Assembly: GCA_023410055.1 (NCBI GenBank)
Contig: JAEYQK010000064.1
Location: 3,292-67,291 of the forward strand
DNA: 64,000 bases
Reading direction: 5' to 3'
Source: Acidobacteriota bacterium
GTDB lineage: Bacteria; Acidobacteriota; Terriglobia; Terriglobales; Acidobacteriaceae
The notes beneath the pieces were generated by a model. It did not search any database. It was not told the origin of the DNA and saw nothing but the letters and a program-made list of their open reading frames with translations. Shown here piece after piece: positions 8,716-18,403 of this stretch. Within the stretch, counting starts at the first letter, position 1. Every line of letters begins with the position of its first letter. Both the position numbers and the translations under genes were made by a program.

Positions 8716-10335
8716 TCACTGAAGAAAGATCACCTGATGCCCCGGACAGCCGCGGTCCGTCGCCTCATACAACGTATGCATGAGTCCCATGCCGTATCGG
8801 GCCAGGAACGACACCCCGGTAATCACGCGTTCCTGCATCTGTTTGTGCGGAAACAACGATGAACTCAGATGCGCCGCATGGCGCGACACGATCTCGTTCC
8901 GCCGCAATTCCGCATTCGCGGCGCGCGTTCTCAATCTATTCAACTGATGACGCATCTTGCTTCCCGCGCGATTCCCTGACTCCACCAAAGTGGGATCAAG
9001 CTTTTGCAACGGTTTGCTGATGCTCTCAATCGCGTGCTCGACCGAAGCCGCAGCGCGTTCAAACGCGTCCTGCAGGTCCGATGGCAGACTCCGTTCCGCG
9101 ATCAATTCCCTCGTACGTTCCGGATCTCGGAACAAATCGCAGACTGATAGTTTGTACTGCTTCAGCAACCGTTGCGCTCGTGCGTCGATCAGCGTCGCAC
9201 TGAAGCGTGGCACCGCGGGAGTGACTCGCCCTAGCAGCCGCTCAAAAACTACGCTGCCCTGCGCGAAGTATGCGACCTCCGCCGGCCCTCCTGCATAGGC
9301 CAGTGTTGGCAACATATAGTCTTGCACTACAGGCCGCAGCAGAACGTTCGCGCTAAAGGCCTCAGGGTGCTCCCTAACCTGCAAAAACAAGTCGCTTCTT
9401 GAGACCTTCCGCTTTCCGATTTCAAAATCGCCGTTCACTCGATGAATCGGCGTGCGCGCCCCATCATTCAACCCGAACAGCAACGTCGATGACTCGGTCA
9501 CCTTCACTTGTTCGTGGTACTCGGCCGAATGCAGTTCCTTTCCTCTCGCGACCAGGGCCTGCTCTATCGAATCCGCCTGTTCCACCGCGCGTACATAGAT
9601 TTCCTTCGATATCACGTGCAGTTCGGGGTCCGAAGCATCCAGCAGAATCACCCCAAATTCAGCGAAAATACGTGCAAACAATTTTCCGAATGCCGCACCA
9701 ACCGTTTCTCCTGAAACATAGGCTTCGCGGATAAACTGGCCAATTTCGCCGTCGCCCAGCAGGGCCGAGACATGCTCAACGGTCGGAACGATCGCTTGAG
9801 TCAACCGCGCGCTACTCATCGGCGCACCCACCGGAAGATCCGCGTGCATCGTCACCGTATGCAGAATGCCATCCGTGTCCTGTACAACCGCGTTCCGCAC
9901 TTCTTCGAAGTCGTGGTCTTCAGTAGCGAGCCAAAATATCGGCACCGCATCAACCCCGGCGCGCGTAGCTTCGGCCGCCAGTCGAACCGCCGTCAACGCC
10001 TTTAATATCGAGAACAGCGGCCCACCAAGAAAACCGACCTGCTGCCCTGTCAGAACGGCGTAGGCCCCACTGCGAAATCGCTGTATGTTGTCGAGCGTCT
10101 TTTGAGAAGAGCCCAGTTCGCGATTGTGGCGCTCCAGTACGGCGGCCACCGCCGCCCGCCGATCCTGCGGGTACTCAATCGCGCTCGCGATCTTCGGCAA
10201 CCAGGAGCTGGCGCTTTCAACTTTCGGCTGAAATGGCGTGTAGAACCGGCTTACCTTAGGGAAGTCGTGAAGGAAGTCGTTAAAGAGTTTCGTCGTATGA
10301 GGAATTGATGAAAACGACAGACACTCTGATGACAC
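8716..10335 (-). CDS. bshC: Bacillithiol biosynthesis cysteine-adding enzyme BshC
   Basis: A 539-residue protein of the normal BshC length. It joins cysteine to glucosaminyl-malate in the last step of bacillithiol synthesis, a low-molecular-weight thiol of Firmicutes, Acidobacteria and others. The signature VLTGQQVGFLGGPLFSILKA lies at about residues 92-112 and FWLATEDHDFEEV near 135. A C-terminal helical coiled-coil section (about 440-500) contains RTRAANAELRRNEIVSRHAA. It is monocistronic as seen here; bshA and bshB are not in the window. Confidence 0.93.
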   Translation of the reverse strand: MSSECLSFSSIPHTTKLFNDFLHDFPKVSRFYTPFQPKVESASSWLPKIASAIEYPQDRRAAVAAVLERHNRELGSSQKTLDNIQRFRSGAYAVLTGQQVGFLGGPLFSILKALTAVRLAAEATRAGVDAVPIFWLATEDHDFEEVRNAVVQDTDGILHTVTMHADLPVGAPMSSARLTQAIVPTVEHVSALLGDGEIGQFIREAYVSGETVGAAFGKLFARIFAEFGVILLDASDPELHVISKEIYVRAVEQADSIEQALVARGKELHSAEYHEQVKVTESSTLLFGLNDGARTPIHRVNGDFEIGKRKVSRSDLFLQVREHPEAFSANVLLRPVVQDYMLPTLAYAGGPAEVAYFAQGSVVFERLLGRVTPAVPRFSATLIDARAQRLLKQYKLSVCDLFRDPERTRELIAERSLPSDLQDAFERAAASVEHAIESISKPLQKLDPTLVESGNRAGSKMRHQLNRLRTRAANAELRRNEIVSRHAAHLSSSLFPHKQMQERVITGVSFLARYGMGLMHTLYEATDRGCPGHQVIFLQ

Positions 10336-10584
10336 TAGATGCGCTCCTCCATGGCTTCATTACCTAGACCAGAATTGTACATGGACGCCTCAGCACTTGG
10401 ATGTGACGTGCCTCAGCCGGATGCAAATTGGGACGAGTCGCAAAGCCGCGCACATCATCTAATTTGATATGTGCTACATTAGGTAGCGGTTCTTTGACAA
10501 TGCTGCATCAGGTTCGTTCACTAGTCAGTCGCTTTTTGGCTTGCGTAGACTGATACGAACTACCGCTCGCACGTGTCTCCAAAT
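10336..10584. other. Divergent intergenic region between bshC and tmRNA
   Basis: About 250 bases between divergently transcribed bshC and the tmRNA gene, expected to hold both promoters. A possible tmRNA -35-like TTGGCT or TTGCGT and TACGAA lie near 10535-10560, but the spacing is poor, so I do not call a promoter. No ORF or repeat stands out. Confidence 0.4.
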
Positions 10585-10946
10585 GGGGGCGTCACGGCTT
10601 CGACGGAATTGCTTGCGGCCAAGAGGCATGTCGGGGTGTCACACCCGTAATCGTGGCAAAAACAATAGTTGCCAACAATCAACTAGCATACGCAGCCTAA
10701 TTAATTAGGTTGCCGCTCTCCACGGCTTCGTCCACGGGCTGTGAAAGAGCGTCGCACAGTGGGCTGGCTTGAAGCGCTACGTCTGGGCGCGATAGCGAGA
10801 TTTACAGGCTAGCGGCTTGCGTTTCTTGTCGCCTTCTCAGCGCAAGCGGCGAATGCGTCCCTCGGGACGCGGGAATGCGACTAAGCATGTAGTCTCTTGT
10901 CTGACAACATTTTCGGACGCGGGTTCAACTCCCGCCGCCTCCACCA
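10585..10946 (+). ncRNA. ssrA: Transfer-messenger RNA (tmRNA)
   Basis: The 5' end GGGGGCGTCACGGCTTCGAC and the 3' end TTCAACTCCCGCCGCCTCC plus encoded ACCA form the alanine-tRNA-like part. The seven bases GGGGGCG pair with CGCCTCC, including one G-U. The resume codon opens a short tag frame at 10656. With SmpB, tmRNA frees stalled ribosomes and tags the nascent protein for proteolysis. One-piece, about 362 nt, the ordinary length. An integrase remnant follows within 100 bases. Confidence 0.95.
10656..10700 (+). other. tmRNA proteolysis-tag reading frame
   Basis: The mRNA-like part of tmRNA encodes AKTIVANNQLAYAA followed by TAA. The frame starts at the resume GCA codon, and a TAATTAATTA run follows the stop. 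The terminal YAA is a variant of the common LAA degron recognised by ClpXP-type proteases. Confidence 0.85.
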
Positions 10947-11040
10947 CGACTTAACACTTATTTTCAGTAGTTTGTAGACGGGACTTAAATTTGCACCAAC
11001 GGCTCGGGAATCATGCCCCGGCGTTGGAGGTAAGTTGTAA

Positions 11041-11310
11041 GTGCTCTCTGTCTACACCCGCCACACATCTGACTGTCCGTACCGCGAGAACGCTGACTGG
11101 AAACGCTGCCGTTGTCCCAAGTGGCTCGATGGCACTCTTCCTGGCGAAACGGGCCGGTACCGGAAGACCGCAAAAACCCGCAGTTGGGAGAAGGCTGAAG
11201 AGAGACGGCGGACGCTGGAGTTCGAAGCGGATGAACGTCGCCGCGCCCTTGTGGATGGTTACTCCGCACCACGCGCTAATCGCACAACAACCCCGGCGCC
11301 GACTCGATAG
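11041..11310 (+). pseudogene. Truncated phage/plasmid-type integrase at the tmRNA 3' flank
   Basis: From a GTG at 11041 with GGAGG about 10 bases upstream, the frame encodes 89 residues starting MLSVYTRHTSDCPYREN, then RCRCPKWLDG and KTRSWEKAEERRRTLE. This is the N-terminal arm-binding region of a tyrosine recombinase of the type common in Acidobacteria. Full-length proteins run 350-450 residues. Here the homologous part ends near codon 70, just where the convergent membrane-protein gene begins. It lies 94 bases past tmRNA, a classic integration target, so it is probably what is left of an integrated element. Confidence 0.7.
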
Positions 11311-11870
11311 TTGTTCTGGTAACCGTCGAAAAGGTTCGGCAGCCGGGTATAGAGATATTCCGCCTGAATCACGCGGACTGACAGCCTATGTGTCACGCCG
11401 ACCTGCATTCCGCCTCCAGCCGACATCGCAAACGAACTGGCTGTACTGGTTACAGACAAACCATTTGGGAAGAGACCGTCGCTGGCGTGAGTACCGCCGA
11501 AAAGGACTTGCGCAAAAGGAACGACCTGCCGTTGGTGGCTCCTTCGCAGACGCACCGAGAACCGCGGCCCGGCCATGTAGGTCAACAGGGTTAGTCCTGT
11601 GCCCGCCCCGGGCATGCCACCGGTGCGCACGCCACTGAACTCAGCCGCCACACCCAGGTTCTTGCTGAGCGGCAACAGCACATCCGCGCGACCGCCGTTC
11701 AAACTGAAGCCACTGTTTCCAAAAGTACCCTGAGAGCGCTGATATAGGTATCCGACGGAAAGCTGCACCCCCTCCTTATCGACGGATGCAGCAGCGTGTG
11801 GTTCTTCCCCCAAAGCCAGTACGACGCTGAAGAGACATACGAGTATCGTGCAAATGATTCTAGTCTTCAT
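11259..11870 (-). CDS. Outer-membrane beta-barrel protein
   Basis: 203 residues from the ATG at 11870. A signal peptide MKTRIICTILVCLFSVVLALG leads into alternating amphipathic strands rich in Gly and aromatics: VQLSVGYLYQRSQG, LGVAAEFSGVRTGG, LTYMAGPRFSVRL, and a C-terminal VRVIQAEYLYTRLP followed by YRVGAGVVVRLA. Such repeats suggest an eight-stranded OmpA/OMP_b-brl barrel. It lies 11 bases downstream of the giant repeat-protein gene and is likely co-transcribed, perhaps as surface partner or anchor. The frame extends upstream of 11870 only inside the giant gene, so I rejected that start. Confidence 0.75.
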   Translation of the reverse strand: MKTRIICTILVCLFSVVLALGEEPHAAASVDKEGVQLSVGYLYQRSQGTFGNSGFSLNGGRADVLLPLSKNLGVAAEFSGVRTGGMPGAGTGLTLLTYMAGPRFSVRLRRSHQRQVVPFAQVLFGGTHASDGLFPNGLSVTSTASSFAMSAGGGMQVGVTHRLSVRVIQAEYLYTRLPNLFDGYQNNYRVGAGVVVRLARGAE

Positions 11871-11881
11871 TCTCGATTCTC

Positions 11882-14800
11882 CTACTGGACCGTCAGGCTC
11901 AGGGTCGCAGAGTGCTGCAAAGCGCCGCTCGCGCCGTTCAACTGCAAGGTGTAAGTCTGAGACGGCTGATTCAGAAATCCGGATCTGCCACCGCACGCCG
12001 ACATGCTCAAGATCGCAAGGGCGATCAAGACGCAAAGTACGAACGCAGTACACTTCTTTCGTTGCGGACCCATGCGGCCCAAGTGCACTATTCCGAACGC
12101 AGGCAGAAGCAAGCCGAGTGCGTAGAACGGCAAGCCCGTGCCGCGCGAGCGCAGGCCGGCAGCAGTTTTCGCCGTTTGCACCTGTACGGTGATCGTCTGC
12201 GAACCACTGCCGGCAGAGATCGTTGTCGGAGTAATCGTGTAAGTCGCGCCCGGCGGCAGGCCGGTGAGGCTCAGATTGATTGAAGAGATGAAGTTGGTTC
12301 CTGCCGTCGGCGCGATCTGTAGTTGGTAGCTCGCAGCGCCACCCGGCAACACGGTCGTCGATAGCATTGATCCCGAGACAGCCGTCAATCGGAAGTCCTG
12401 CACGACCTGGCTGACTGCCGCCGAAGTAGTGCCGCTGAAATTGGAGTCGCCGTTGTAAACAACCGCGAGATTGCGCGTGCCCGCGGAGAGCGTACTCAGC
12501 GTCAGCGTAGCCGTTCCCGTATTGTCGATCGGCCCGCTGCCCAGCGACGTAGAGCCGTCCATAAAACTCACATTTCCGGTCGGCGTTCCATTTGGAGAGC
12601 TCACGTTCGCAGTTAGAGTGATACTGCTCATGAGCATCACCACAGGGGCGCTGGTCTGTAGAGTCGCCGAGGCCGGTGCCTTGTTGATCGTGAAAGAGGC
12701 TGTGCCGTAGGTTACGTCGTAGTTGCCCAACGCCGCCATTGGAGTCAGAGTTGCGCTGATGGTGTAAGGACTGCCCGCAACCGTTTCCCCGGGCGCGCGG
12801 CTGTACCTAGCGACCACATTGTCGGCAGCCACAAAACCAGAGAGCGTGCCAGCCAGCGTCGGATCACTCGTGCCATACGTCTTGCTTGCCGCACTGGGCG
12901 TCACCGAGGCCACAGCTTTATTTATCGTGAACTCAGCGGTGTTATAGGTGAGGTTGTAGTTGCCCAGCACTCCAGCAGGACTCAGCGTGGCGCTGATCGT
13001 GTATGGTCCACCAGCGACCGTTTCCCCGGCCACGCGGCTGTAAGTAGCGACCACATTGTCGGCGGCCATAAAGCCAGAGAGGGTGCCAGCCAATGTCGGA
13101 TCGGTCGTGCCGTAGGCCTTGCTCGCTGCCGTCGGCGTTACCGAGGCCGCGGCCTTGCTGATCGTGAAGTTGGCCGTGTTGTAGGTGATGTTGTAGTTGC
13201 CCAGCACCGCTGCCGGAGCCAGAGTCGCGCTAATGGGGTACGGGCTACCGGTTACTGTCTCCCCGGCCGCGCGGCTGAAAGTAGCGACCACGTTGTCGGC
13301 AGCCATAAAGCCAGAGAGGGTGCCAGCCAACGTCGGATCGGTTGCGCCGTAGGGCTTGCTCGCTGCCGTCGGTGTCACGGAGGCCGTGGCCTTGTTGATG
13401 GTCAGTCCTCCCGTGGCCGTGTTCTTAGTGACGTTGTAATTCGACGCTGCGCCCGAAGTGAAGGTCACTCCAGCAACTGTGATGTCGTAGCTGCCCACAC
13501 CCGCCGTTGGCGGCGCCCCCGTGCTGTCGTAGCTCACCGTTACTGCATCCGTGTTTTGCAGGCCGGTGACTTGCCCAGTGAAACCGGAGAATGTCTGGCC
13601 ATACGTCTTGAGCTTGCTTCCGTCCGGCGTCACCGTCAATGACGCCGTATCAACGGTCAGTGTGCCTTCGCTGTACGTGATTGCGTAGTTACCTACTCCT
13701 GTGCCGACGGCGGCGCTGGGAGTGATCGCATAAGTCGGACCAGGAGATGCCACACTCGCAGCTTGGGCAAAGCCAGCACTAGCTAGAGTCACGCTTGAAA
13801 TATTGTCGCCGTTCGCCAAACCGCTGGTGGTGAACTCAGCGCCGGAAGGTGTGTACAAGGAACCATAGCTCTTGTGGAAGCTGTTGGCCGTGACCGCGAC
13901 AGGGAGGGAATCTACCGTCAGAGTTCCATCGGTGTAGGTGATCGTGTAGTTGCTTAGTCCAGTTCCCACGGCCGCGCTGGGCGTGATCGGATACGTTGGA
14001 CCAGGCGCAACCACTCTGGCGGCGTTGGCAAAGCCGGTGCTGTTCAGGGTAACGCTGGAGACGTTATCCCCATTCATGAATCCACTTGTGGTGAACTCAG
14101 CGCCTGAGGGTGTATACAGCGTGCCATAACCTTTGTGGAAGCTGTTCGCGGTCACCCCGGCGTTGGCCTTGTTGATCGTGAAGTTAGCCGTATTGTAGGT
14201 AATGTTGTAGTTGCCCAGCACTGCCGCCGGACTCAACGTGGCGCTAATGGTGTAAGGACTGCCCGCTACCGTCTCACCCGCCGTGCGGTTGTAAGTAGCC
14301 GTAACGTTGTCGCTGGCCAAGAAGCCATTCAGTGTGCCCGTTAACGTCGGATCTGTCGCGCCGTAAGTCTTCGCGTTTCCCGTTGGCGTCACCGAGGCCG
14401 TGGCCTTGTCCACCGTCAGAATGCCATTGGCATAGGAGATCGTGTAGTTACCCAATCCCGTCCCCACTGCGGCGCTCGGGGTAATCCCGTATGTCGGACC
14501 GGGCGCGACCGCCCTCGCGGCCCCGGCAAACCCAGCGCTGGTCAGGGTTACACTGCTAACGGTGTCCCCATTCGACAACCCGCTTGTGGTGAATTCCGTG
14601 CCCTGAGGCGTGTACAGCGTGCCATAGGGCTTATGGACGCTGTTGGCGGTCACCGTCAGCGGCCGTAAATCGATCGTCACTGTCCCATTGACATAGGTGA
14701 TTGAGTAGTTACTCAGCCCCGTGCCCACCGCTGCGCTGGGCGTGATGGTGTAGGTCGGGCCGGGTGCAAGCACCGTCGCGCTATTCGCGAAACCTGGGCT

Positions 14801-17800
14801 GGATAGAGTCACGCTGACAACAGCGTCACCATTCAGCAGTCCACTGGTTGTGAATTCCGTGTCAGTAGGTGTGTAAGCGCTTCCATAGACCTTGTGGAAG
14901 CTGTTGGCGGTCACGGCAGCGTTGGCCTTGCCGACCACCTGCGGATTGCCAGTCAGCGATCCCGTGATGCCGTTGAAATTGCCATCGCCGCCGTAGCTGG
15001 TTGTGATGGTGTGATTGGCGGCGGCCAATGTGGAAGTCGTGAATGTCGCGACGCCGTTCGGTCCAGAGGGGAACACCGTGCCGCTACCGATCGGACTGCC
15101 ACCATCCAGGAACGTCACCGTGCCCGTCGGTGTGCCCGCTCCTGGAGCTACCGGCGAAATCGTGGCGGTGAAGGTCACTGATTGGCCGTAGGTCGACGAA
15201 TTTCGCGATGAAGTCACGGTCGTGGTCGTGTCGGCCTTGTTGACGGCCTGCGTCCACGTCGCGGACGTGCTCTCCGTAAAGTTGGTGTCGCCAGCGAAGA
15301 TCGCCCCGATCCTATGGTTACTGTCGACCGCCAAAGTCGAGATCGTGTAGGTGGCCTGGCCCGAACTGTTGAGAAGTCCCGTTCCCAGCGTCGTCGACCC
15401 GTCCATGAACGTCACAATTCCTGTCGGCGTTCCCACTCCCGGCACTTGGAGTGAAACCGTAGCCGTGAGGGTGACCGGTGATCCGAAAGCCGACGGATTC
15501 GGCGCAGAAGTTACAGTTGTGTTTGTGTTGGCCTTGTTGATCACCTGCGGATTGCCCGTGAGTGCCCCCGTGCTCCCCTTGAAGTTCATGTCTCCGGCGT
15601 AATTGGTCGTGATTGTGTGATTGCCCACGGCCAGAGCCGAAGTCGTGAAGGTCGCCACGCCTCCGATGAGCATTCCGCTGCCAATGGGGCTGCCACCATC
15701 CGAGAAGGTTACTGTTCCCGTCGGCGTTCCCGCAGCCGCGTGCGAGACTGTGGCCGTGAGCTTCACTGATTGACCGAACCCCGATGGATTCTGGGAGGAG
15801 GTGACCGAAGTCGATGTGGTGGAGTCTACCGTCAGGCTGGCCACTGCAGTATTGCCATTTCCGGCATCGGTTGAGTTAATTGTGACGCTGTTGCTGTAAA
15901 GGTTGTCGATGGTGCTTTGCACGTCAACCTTGATAGTGCACGTACCCGGGGCCAACGTCGGATTGAGAAAACTAATGATAGGGGAGCCCGGACCTGCTCC
16001 TAGCGTGCCACCACAATTGTTGACCACATTGGGCGACGACGCCACAACTAGCCCGGGAGGCAACTGATTCGTGAAACTAGAATTAATAGGAGCGGGGTTT
16101 CCGTTCGTCAGAGTGAATGTCAAGGAAGACGGCGCATTCATCGCGACCGTTGCCGGACTGAAGCTCTGAGCGACAGAGATCGGCGCGACAACGGTTACAC
16201 TGGCCGATGCCGGCGCGCCCGTACCGCCTTCGGTGGAATTAATCGGGGTAGTGACGTTGTTGACCACGCCGATCGCTGTTCCGGTCACATCTACTGAGAG
16301 TGTGCACGTGGCACCCTGCGCCACCGTCGCTCCTGACAAGCTGATAAAGGGCGCCCCTACGGGCGCAACCGGCATTCCGCCACAAGTGTTGTTCAAATTG
16401 TTCGGACCGGACACATACAAGCCGGCTGGCAGGTTGTCAGTGAAGGAGATCCCTGTTAGCCCATACGAGGCGTTTGGATTCGTAACTGTGAAAGTCAAAG
16501 AGGTCGTACTTCCCTGCCGGAAAAGAGCAGAGCCGAACGCTTTGCTGAGAGCAGGTGGCAGCAATGGCTCCGTGACTGTGAATGCCGCAGGGTCGGTGTT
16601 GTAGGTGGCCTGCTGCTGACAAGGATTACAGACATTGTTGCAGCACGTATTCCAGCACGTCGACAGACACCAGGTGCCGCAGCAATAAGAATTGCACTGA
16701 TAGCACTGCTGAGTGCAACACGATGTCGTGTAGGTGTAAAGCTGACTGACAACTACACTGTAGCTACCTTGCGACGAAGCCAAACCACCAGGGACGGTGA
16801 CATCAATTTCGGTATCTGAAACGGTGGTTCCGGATCCAAGATTGACCCCTTGGAAGTACACCGTGTTCTGCCCCAGTGTGAACCCAACACCAATAATCTT
16901 CAGCGTGAAGGAATTGCTACTAGCGGGCGCATGATCCGGATCGAGCGTGATGGTCGCGCCCAAGTCGGTGAATTTCGCGTACGCCGTGCGATTGGAGGTC
17001 TGCCCTACCGCTTTAACAAGAAACGCCACATGGGCATCATTCTTGGTAAAGAGTTCCGAGTTGCTGATATCGCCCTGATCGTCGGCCTTGGCAACAAGAT
17101 TAATATCCGCATCTCCGTCGCTCTGACGCACATTGAGTGTGACTACTTCGCCGGGCACCCAACCTGATCCGGTAAGAGTTACTTGCGTATTGGGCGGGTA
17201 GTCCTGGCGGTCACTTTTCAGCGAGGGATATCGAGCGGTCTCGATCGAGCTTTGTGGGCCGAACAGATTGTTTCCGCCCGCCACACAACTGCGACCGTTG
17301 CCAGAAAATGCCACGAATTCCGATCTGGGAGTAAGCAGGCTTGGGGCCGGTTTGAACGCGAACGATTCGGGATCCATGTAATCGACCGCCGCCACCGGGC
17401 CAGTGTCATTGCGGCCACCCAGAACCAACAGGTTGCTGCTATTCGCCAGTTCGAGTGTGACATGGCCGAATCGTGCGACGGATAACTTGCTAGCAGCGAC
17501 TCCCATCATGCCATCGCGGTAGAACACGGCCACCGTGTCATAGCCCTGAGTGCCGTCGGGTGTTCCACCAGCGAGCACTACGTCACCATATAGAGCTCGT
17601 GTAGCGGTGTGGGCATAGCGGGGCGCATCCAGTGCCGGCCCAGTCGAGACAGTGTCCGCTGTGGGGTCGTAAAAACTCGTCGATGCAAGTGCCGTGCTGC
17701 CCGTGCGCCCACCGGCAATGAAAACCCGTCCGTCCAACAGCAACGTTGCAGTATGCTGTGCGCGTGGCGCATCCAGTCGCGCGGCCGCCACGGTGAACTC

Positions 17801-18403
17801 CCCGGTAGACACGTTGTAACGCTCTATCGATCCATTCGCCTTTCCGCTTCCGTCTTCTCCACCAATGATGACGACGGTCTTGGCGTTGACAGTCGTTGCC
17901 GTGTGGAAACGGCGCGCACTGCTCATCGCACCGGCAGACGCGAAGGTGTCGGAAACAGGATCGTAGATCTCTGCCGACGCCAATGCGCCTATGGAGTTCT
18001 CTCCACCGATCAGCAGCACTCGCCCGTCTTCCAAAAGGGTCGCGGTGTGATTCTTTCTAGCAACCGTCATGGTTCCGGATGTTGCGCGAATCGTGCCGTT
18101 CGTCGGATCGAATACTTCCGCCGCGTTCAAGGCTCCGGCACTGGTCTCGCCGCCTGCGATCAGTACTCTGCCGTCGTTGAGGACAGTAGCCGTATGAGAG
18201 CCGCGCGCCGCAATAAGGTCGCCGACTGCGGACCAATCCCCCACGTTTTGCTGGGCAAATCCAAATCCCGCCGACACAAACAACAGCAGGAGCAAGAGCG
18301 CCATGACGCTGCGGACCAGGCCCACGGTTTGTGGAAACGAACCGTTTACTTTGTAGAAGGTTGGAGTCCGGACAACCTGTTGGTCGATAGAACCGTGGCG
18401 CAT
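11882..18403 (-). CDS. Giant secreted repeat protein: kelch, Ig-like and MBG repeats
   Basis: 2173 residues from the ATG at 18403, which has GGGGAG about 7 bases upstream. After a signal peptide (VMALLLLLLFVSAGFGFAQQ) come about seven kelch-type repeats (SHTATVLNDGRVLIAGG) to roughly residue 390. An IPT/TIG-like part follows with a cysteine-dense insert, then two DUF11-like domains and three Ig-like repeats (TPTGTVTFSDGGSPIGSG). About nine MBG-type repeats (SKTYGTSDPTLAGTLSGF) follow, then one more Ig-like repeat. The tail has two hydrophobic helices and the lipobox-like LSMSACGG. It is probably a surface adhesin or matrix protein. It precedes the barrel gene by 11 bases. Confidence 0.85.
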   Translation of the reverse strand: MRHGSIDQQVVRTPTFYKVNGSFPQTVGLVRSVMALLLLLLFVSAGFGFAQQNVGDWSAVGDLIAARGSHTATVLNDGRVLIAGGETSAGALNAAEVFDPTNGTIRATSGTMTVARKNHTATLLEDGRVLLIGGENSIGALASAEIYDPVSDTFASAGAMSSARRFHTATTVNAKTVVIIGGEDGSGKANGSIERYNVSTGEFTVAAARLDAPRAQHTATLLLDGRVFIAGGRTGSTALASTSFYDPTADTVSTGPALDAPRYAHTATRALYGDVVLAGGTPDGTQGYDTVAVFYRDGMMGVAASKLSVARFGHVTLELANSSNLLVLGGRNDTGPVAAVDYMDPESFAFKPAPSLLTPRSEFVAFSGNGRSCVAGGNNLFGPQSSIETARYPSLKSDRQDYPPNTQVTLTGSGWVPGEVVTLNVRQSDGDADINLVAKADDQGDISNSELFTKNDAHVAFLVKAVGQTSNRTAYAKFTDLGATITLDPDHAPASSNSFTLKIIGVGFTLGQNTVYFQGVNLGSGTTVSDTEIDVTVPGGLASSQGSYSVVVSQLYTYTTSCCTQQCYQCNSYCCGTWCLSTCWNTCCNNVCNPCQQQATYNTDPAAFTVTEPLLPPALSKAFGSALFRQGSTTSLTFTVTNPNASYGLTGISFTDNLPAGLYVSGPNNLNNTCGGMPVAPVGAPFISLSGATVAQGATCTLSVDVTGTAIGVVNNVTTPINSTEGGTGAPASASVTVVAPISVAQSFSPATVAMNAPSSLTFTLTNGNPAPINSSFTNQLPPGLVVASSPNVVNNCGGTLGAGPGSPIISFLNPTLAPGTCTIKVDVQSTIDNLYSNSVTINSTDAGNGNTAVASLTVDSTTSTSVTSSQNPSGFGQSVKLTATVSHAAAGTPTGTVTFSDGGSPIGSGMLIGGVATFTTSALAVGNHTITTNYAGDMNFKGSTGALTGNPQVINKANTNTTVTSAPNPSAFGSPVTLTATVSLQVPGVGTPTGIVTFMDGSTTLGTGLLNSSGQATYTISTLAVDSNHRIGAIFAGDTNFTESTSATWTQAVNKADTTTTVTSSRNSSTYGQSVTFTATISPVAPGAGTPTGTVTFLDGGSPIGSGTVFPSGPNGVATFTTSTLAAANHTITTSYGGDGNFNGITGSLTGNPQVVGKANAAVTANSFHKVYGSAYTPTDTEFTTSGLLNGDAVVSVTLSSPGFANSATVLAPGPTYTITPSAAVGTGLSNYSITYVNGTVTIDLRPLTVTANSVHKPYGTLYTPQGTEFTTSGLSNGDTVSSVTLTSAGFAGAARAVAPGPTYGITPSAAVGTGLGNYTISYANGILTVDKATASVTPTGNAKTYGATDPTLTGTLNGFLASDNVTATYNRTAGETVAGSPYTISATLSPAAVLGNYNITYNTANFTINKANAGVTANSFHKGYGTLYTPSGAEFTTSGFMNGDNVSSVTLNSTGFANAARVVAPGPTYPITPSAAVGTGLSNYTITYTDGTLTVDSLPVAVTANSFHKSYGSLYTPSGAEFTTSGLANGDNISSVTLASAGFAQAASVASPGPTYAITPSAAVGTGVGNYAITYSEGTLTVDTASLTVTPDGSKLKTYGQTFSGFTGQVTGLQNTDAVTVSYDSTGAPPTAGVGSYDITVAGVTFTSGAASNYNVTKNTATGGLTINKATASVTPTAASKPYGATDPTLAGTLSGFMAADNVVATFSRAAGETVTGSPYPISATLAPAAVLGNYNITYNTANFTISKAAASVTPTAASKAYGTTDPTLAGTLSGFMAADNVVATYSRVAGETVAGGPYTISATLSPAGVLGNYNLTYNTAEFTINKAVASVTPSAASKTYGTSDPTLAGTLSGFVAADNVVARYSRAPGETVAGSPYTISATLTPMAALGNYDVTYGTASFTINKAPASATLQTSAPVVMLMSSITLTANVSSPNGTPTGNVSFMDGSTSLGSGPIDNTGTATLTLSTLSAGTRNLAVVYNGDSNFSGTTSAAVSQVVQDFRLTAVSGSMLSTTVLPGGAASYQLQIAPTAGTNFISSINLSLTGLPPGATYTITPTTISAGSGSQTITVQVQTAKTAAGLRSRGTGLPFYALGLLLPAFGIVHLGRMGPQRKKCTAFVLCVLIALAILSMSACGGRSGFLNQPSQTYTLQLNGASGALQHSATLSLTVQ
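12680..14930 (-). repeat. Tandem MBG-type repeat array inside the giant gene
   Basis: About nine consecutive copies of a 230-270 base unit that encode MBG-like modules. Two sub-types occur: one around SKTYGTSDPTLAGTLSGF and one around HKSYGSLYTPSGAEFTTSG. Adjacent copies are similar enough at DNA level (GTGCCAGCCA and GTTGTAGTTGCCCAGCAC recur) that recombination could change the copy number. Boundaries are approximate. Confidence 0.75.

Noticed and set aside
10991..11638. 215-codon plus-strand ORF overlapping the integrase stump and barrel gene
   Set aside because: It is a shadow frame: the integrase signature lies in the +1 frame and the barrel gene in the antisense frame.
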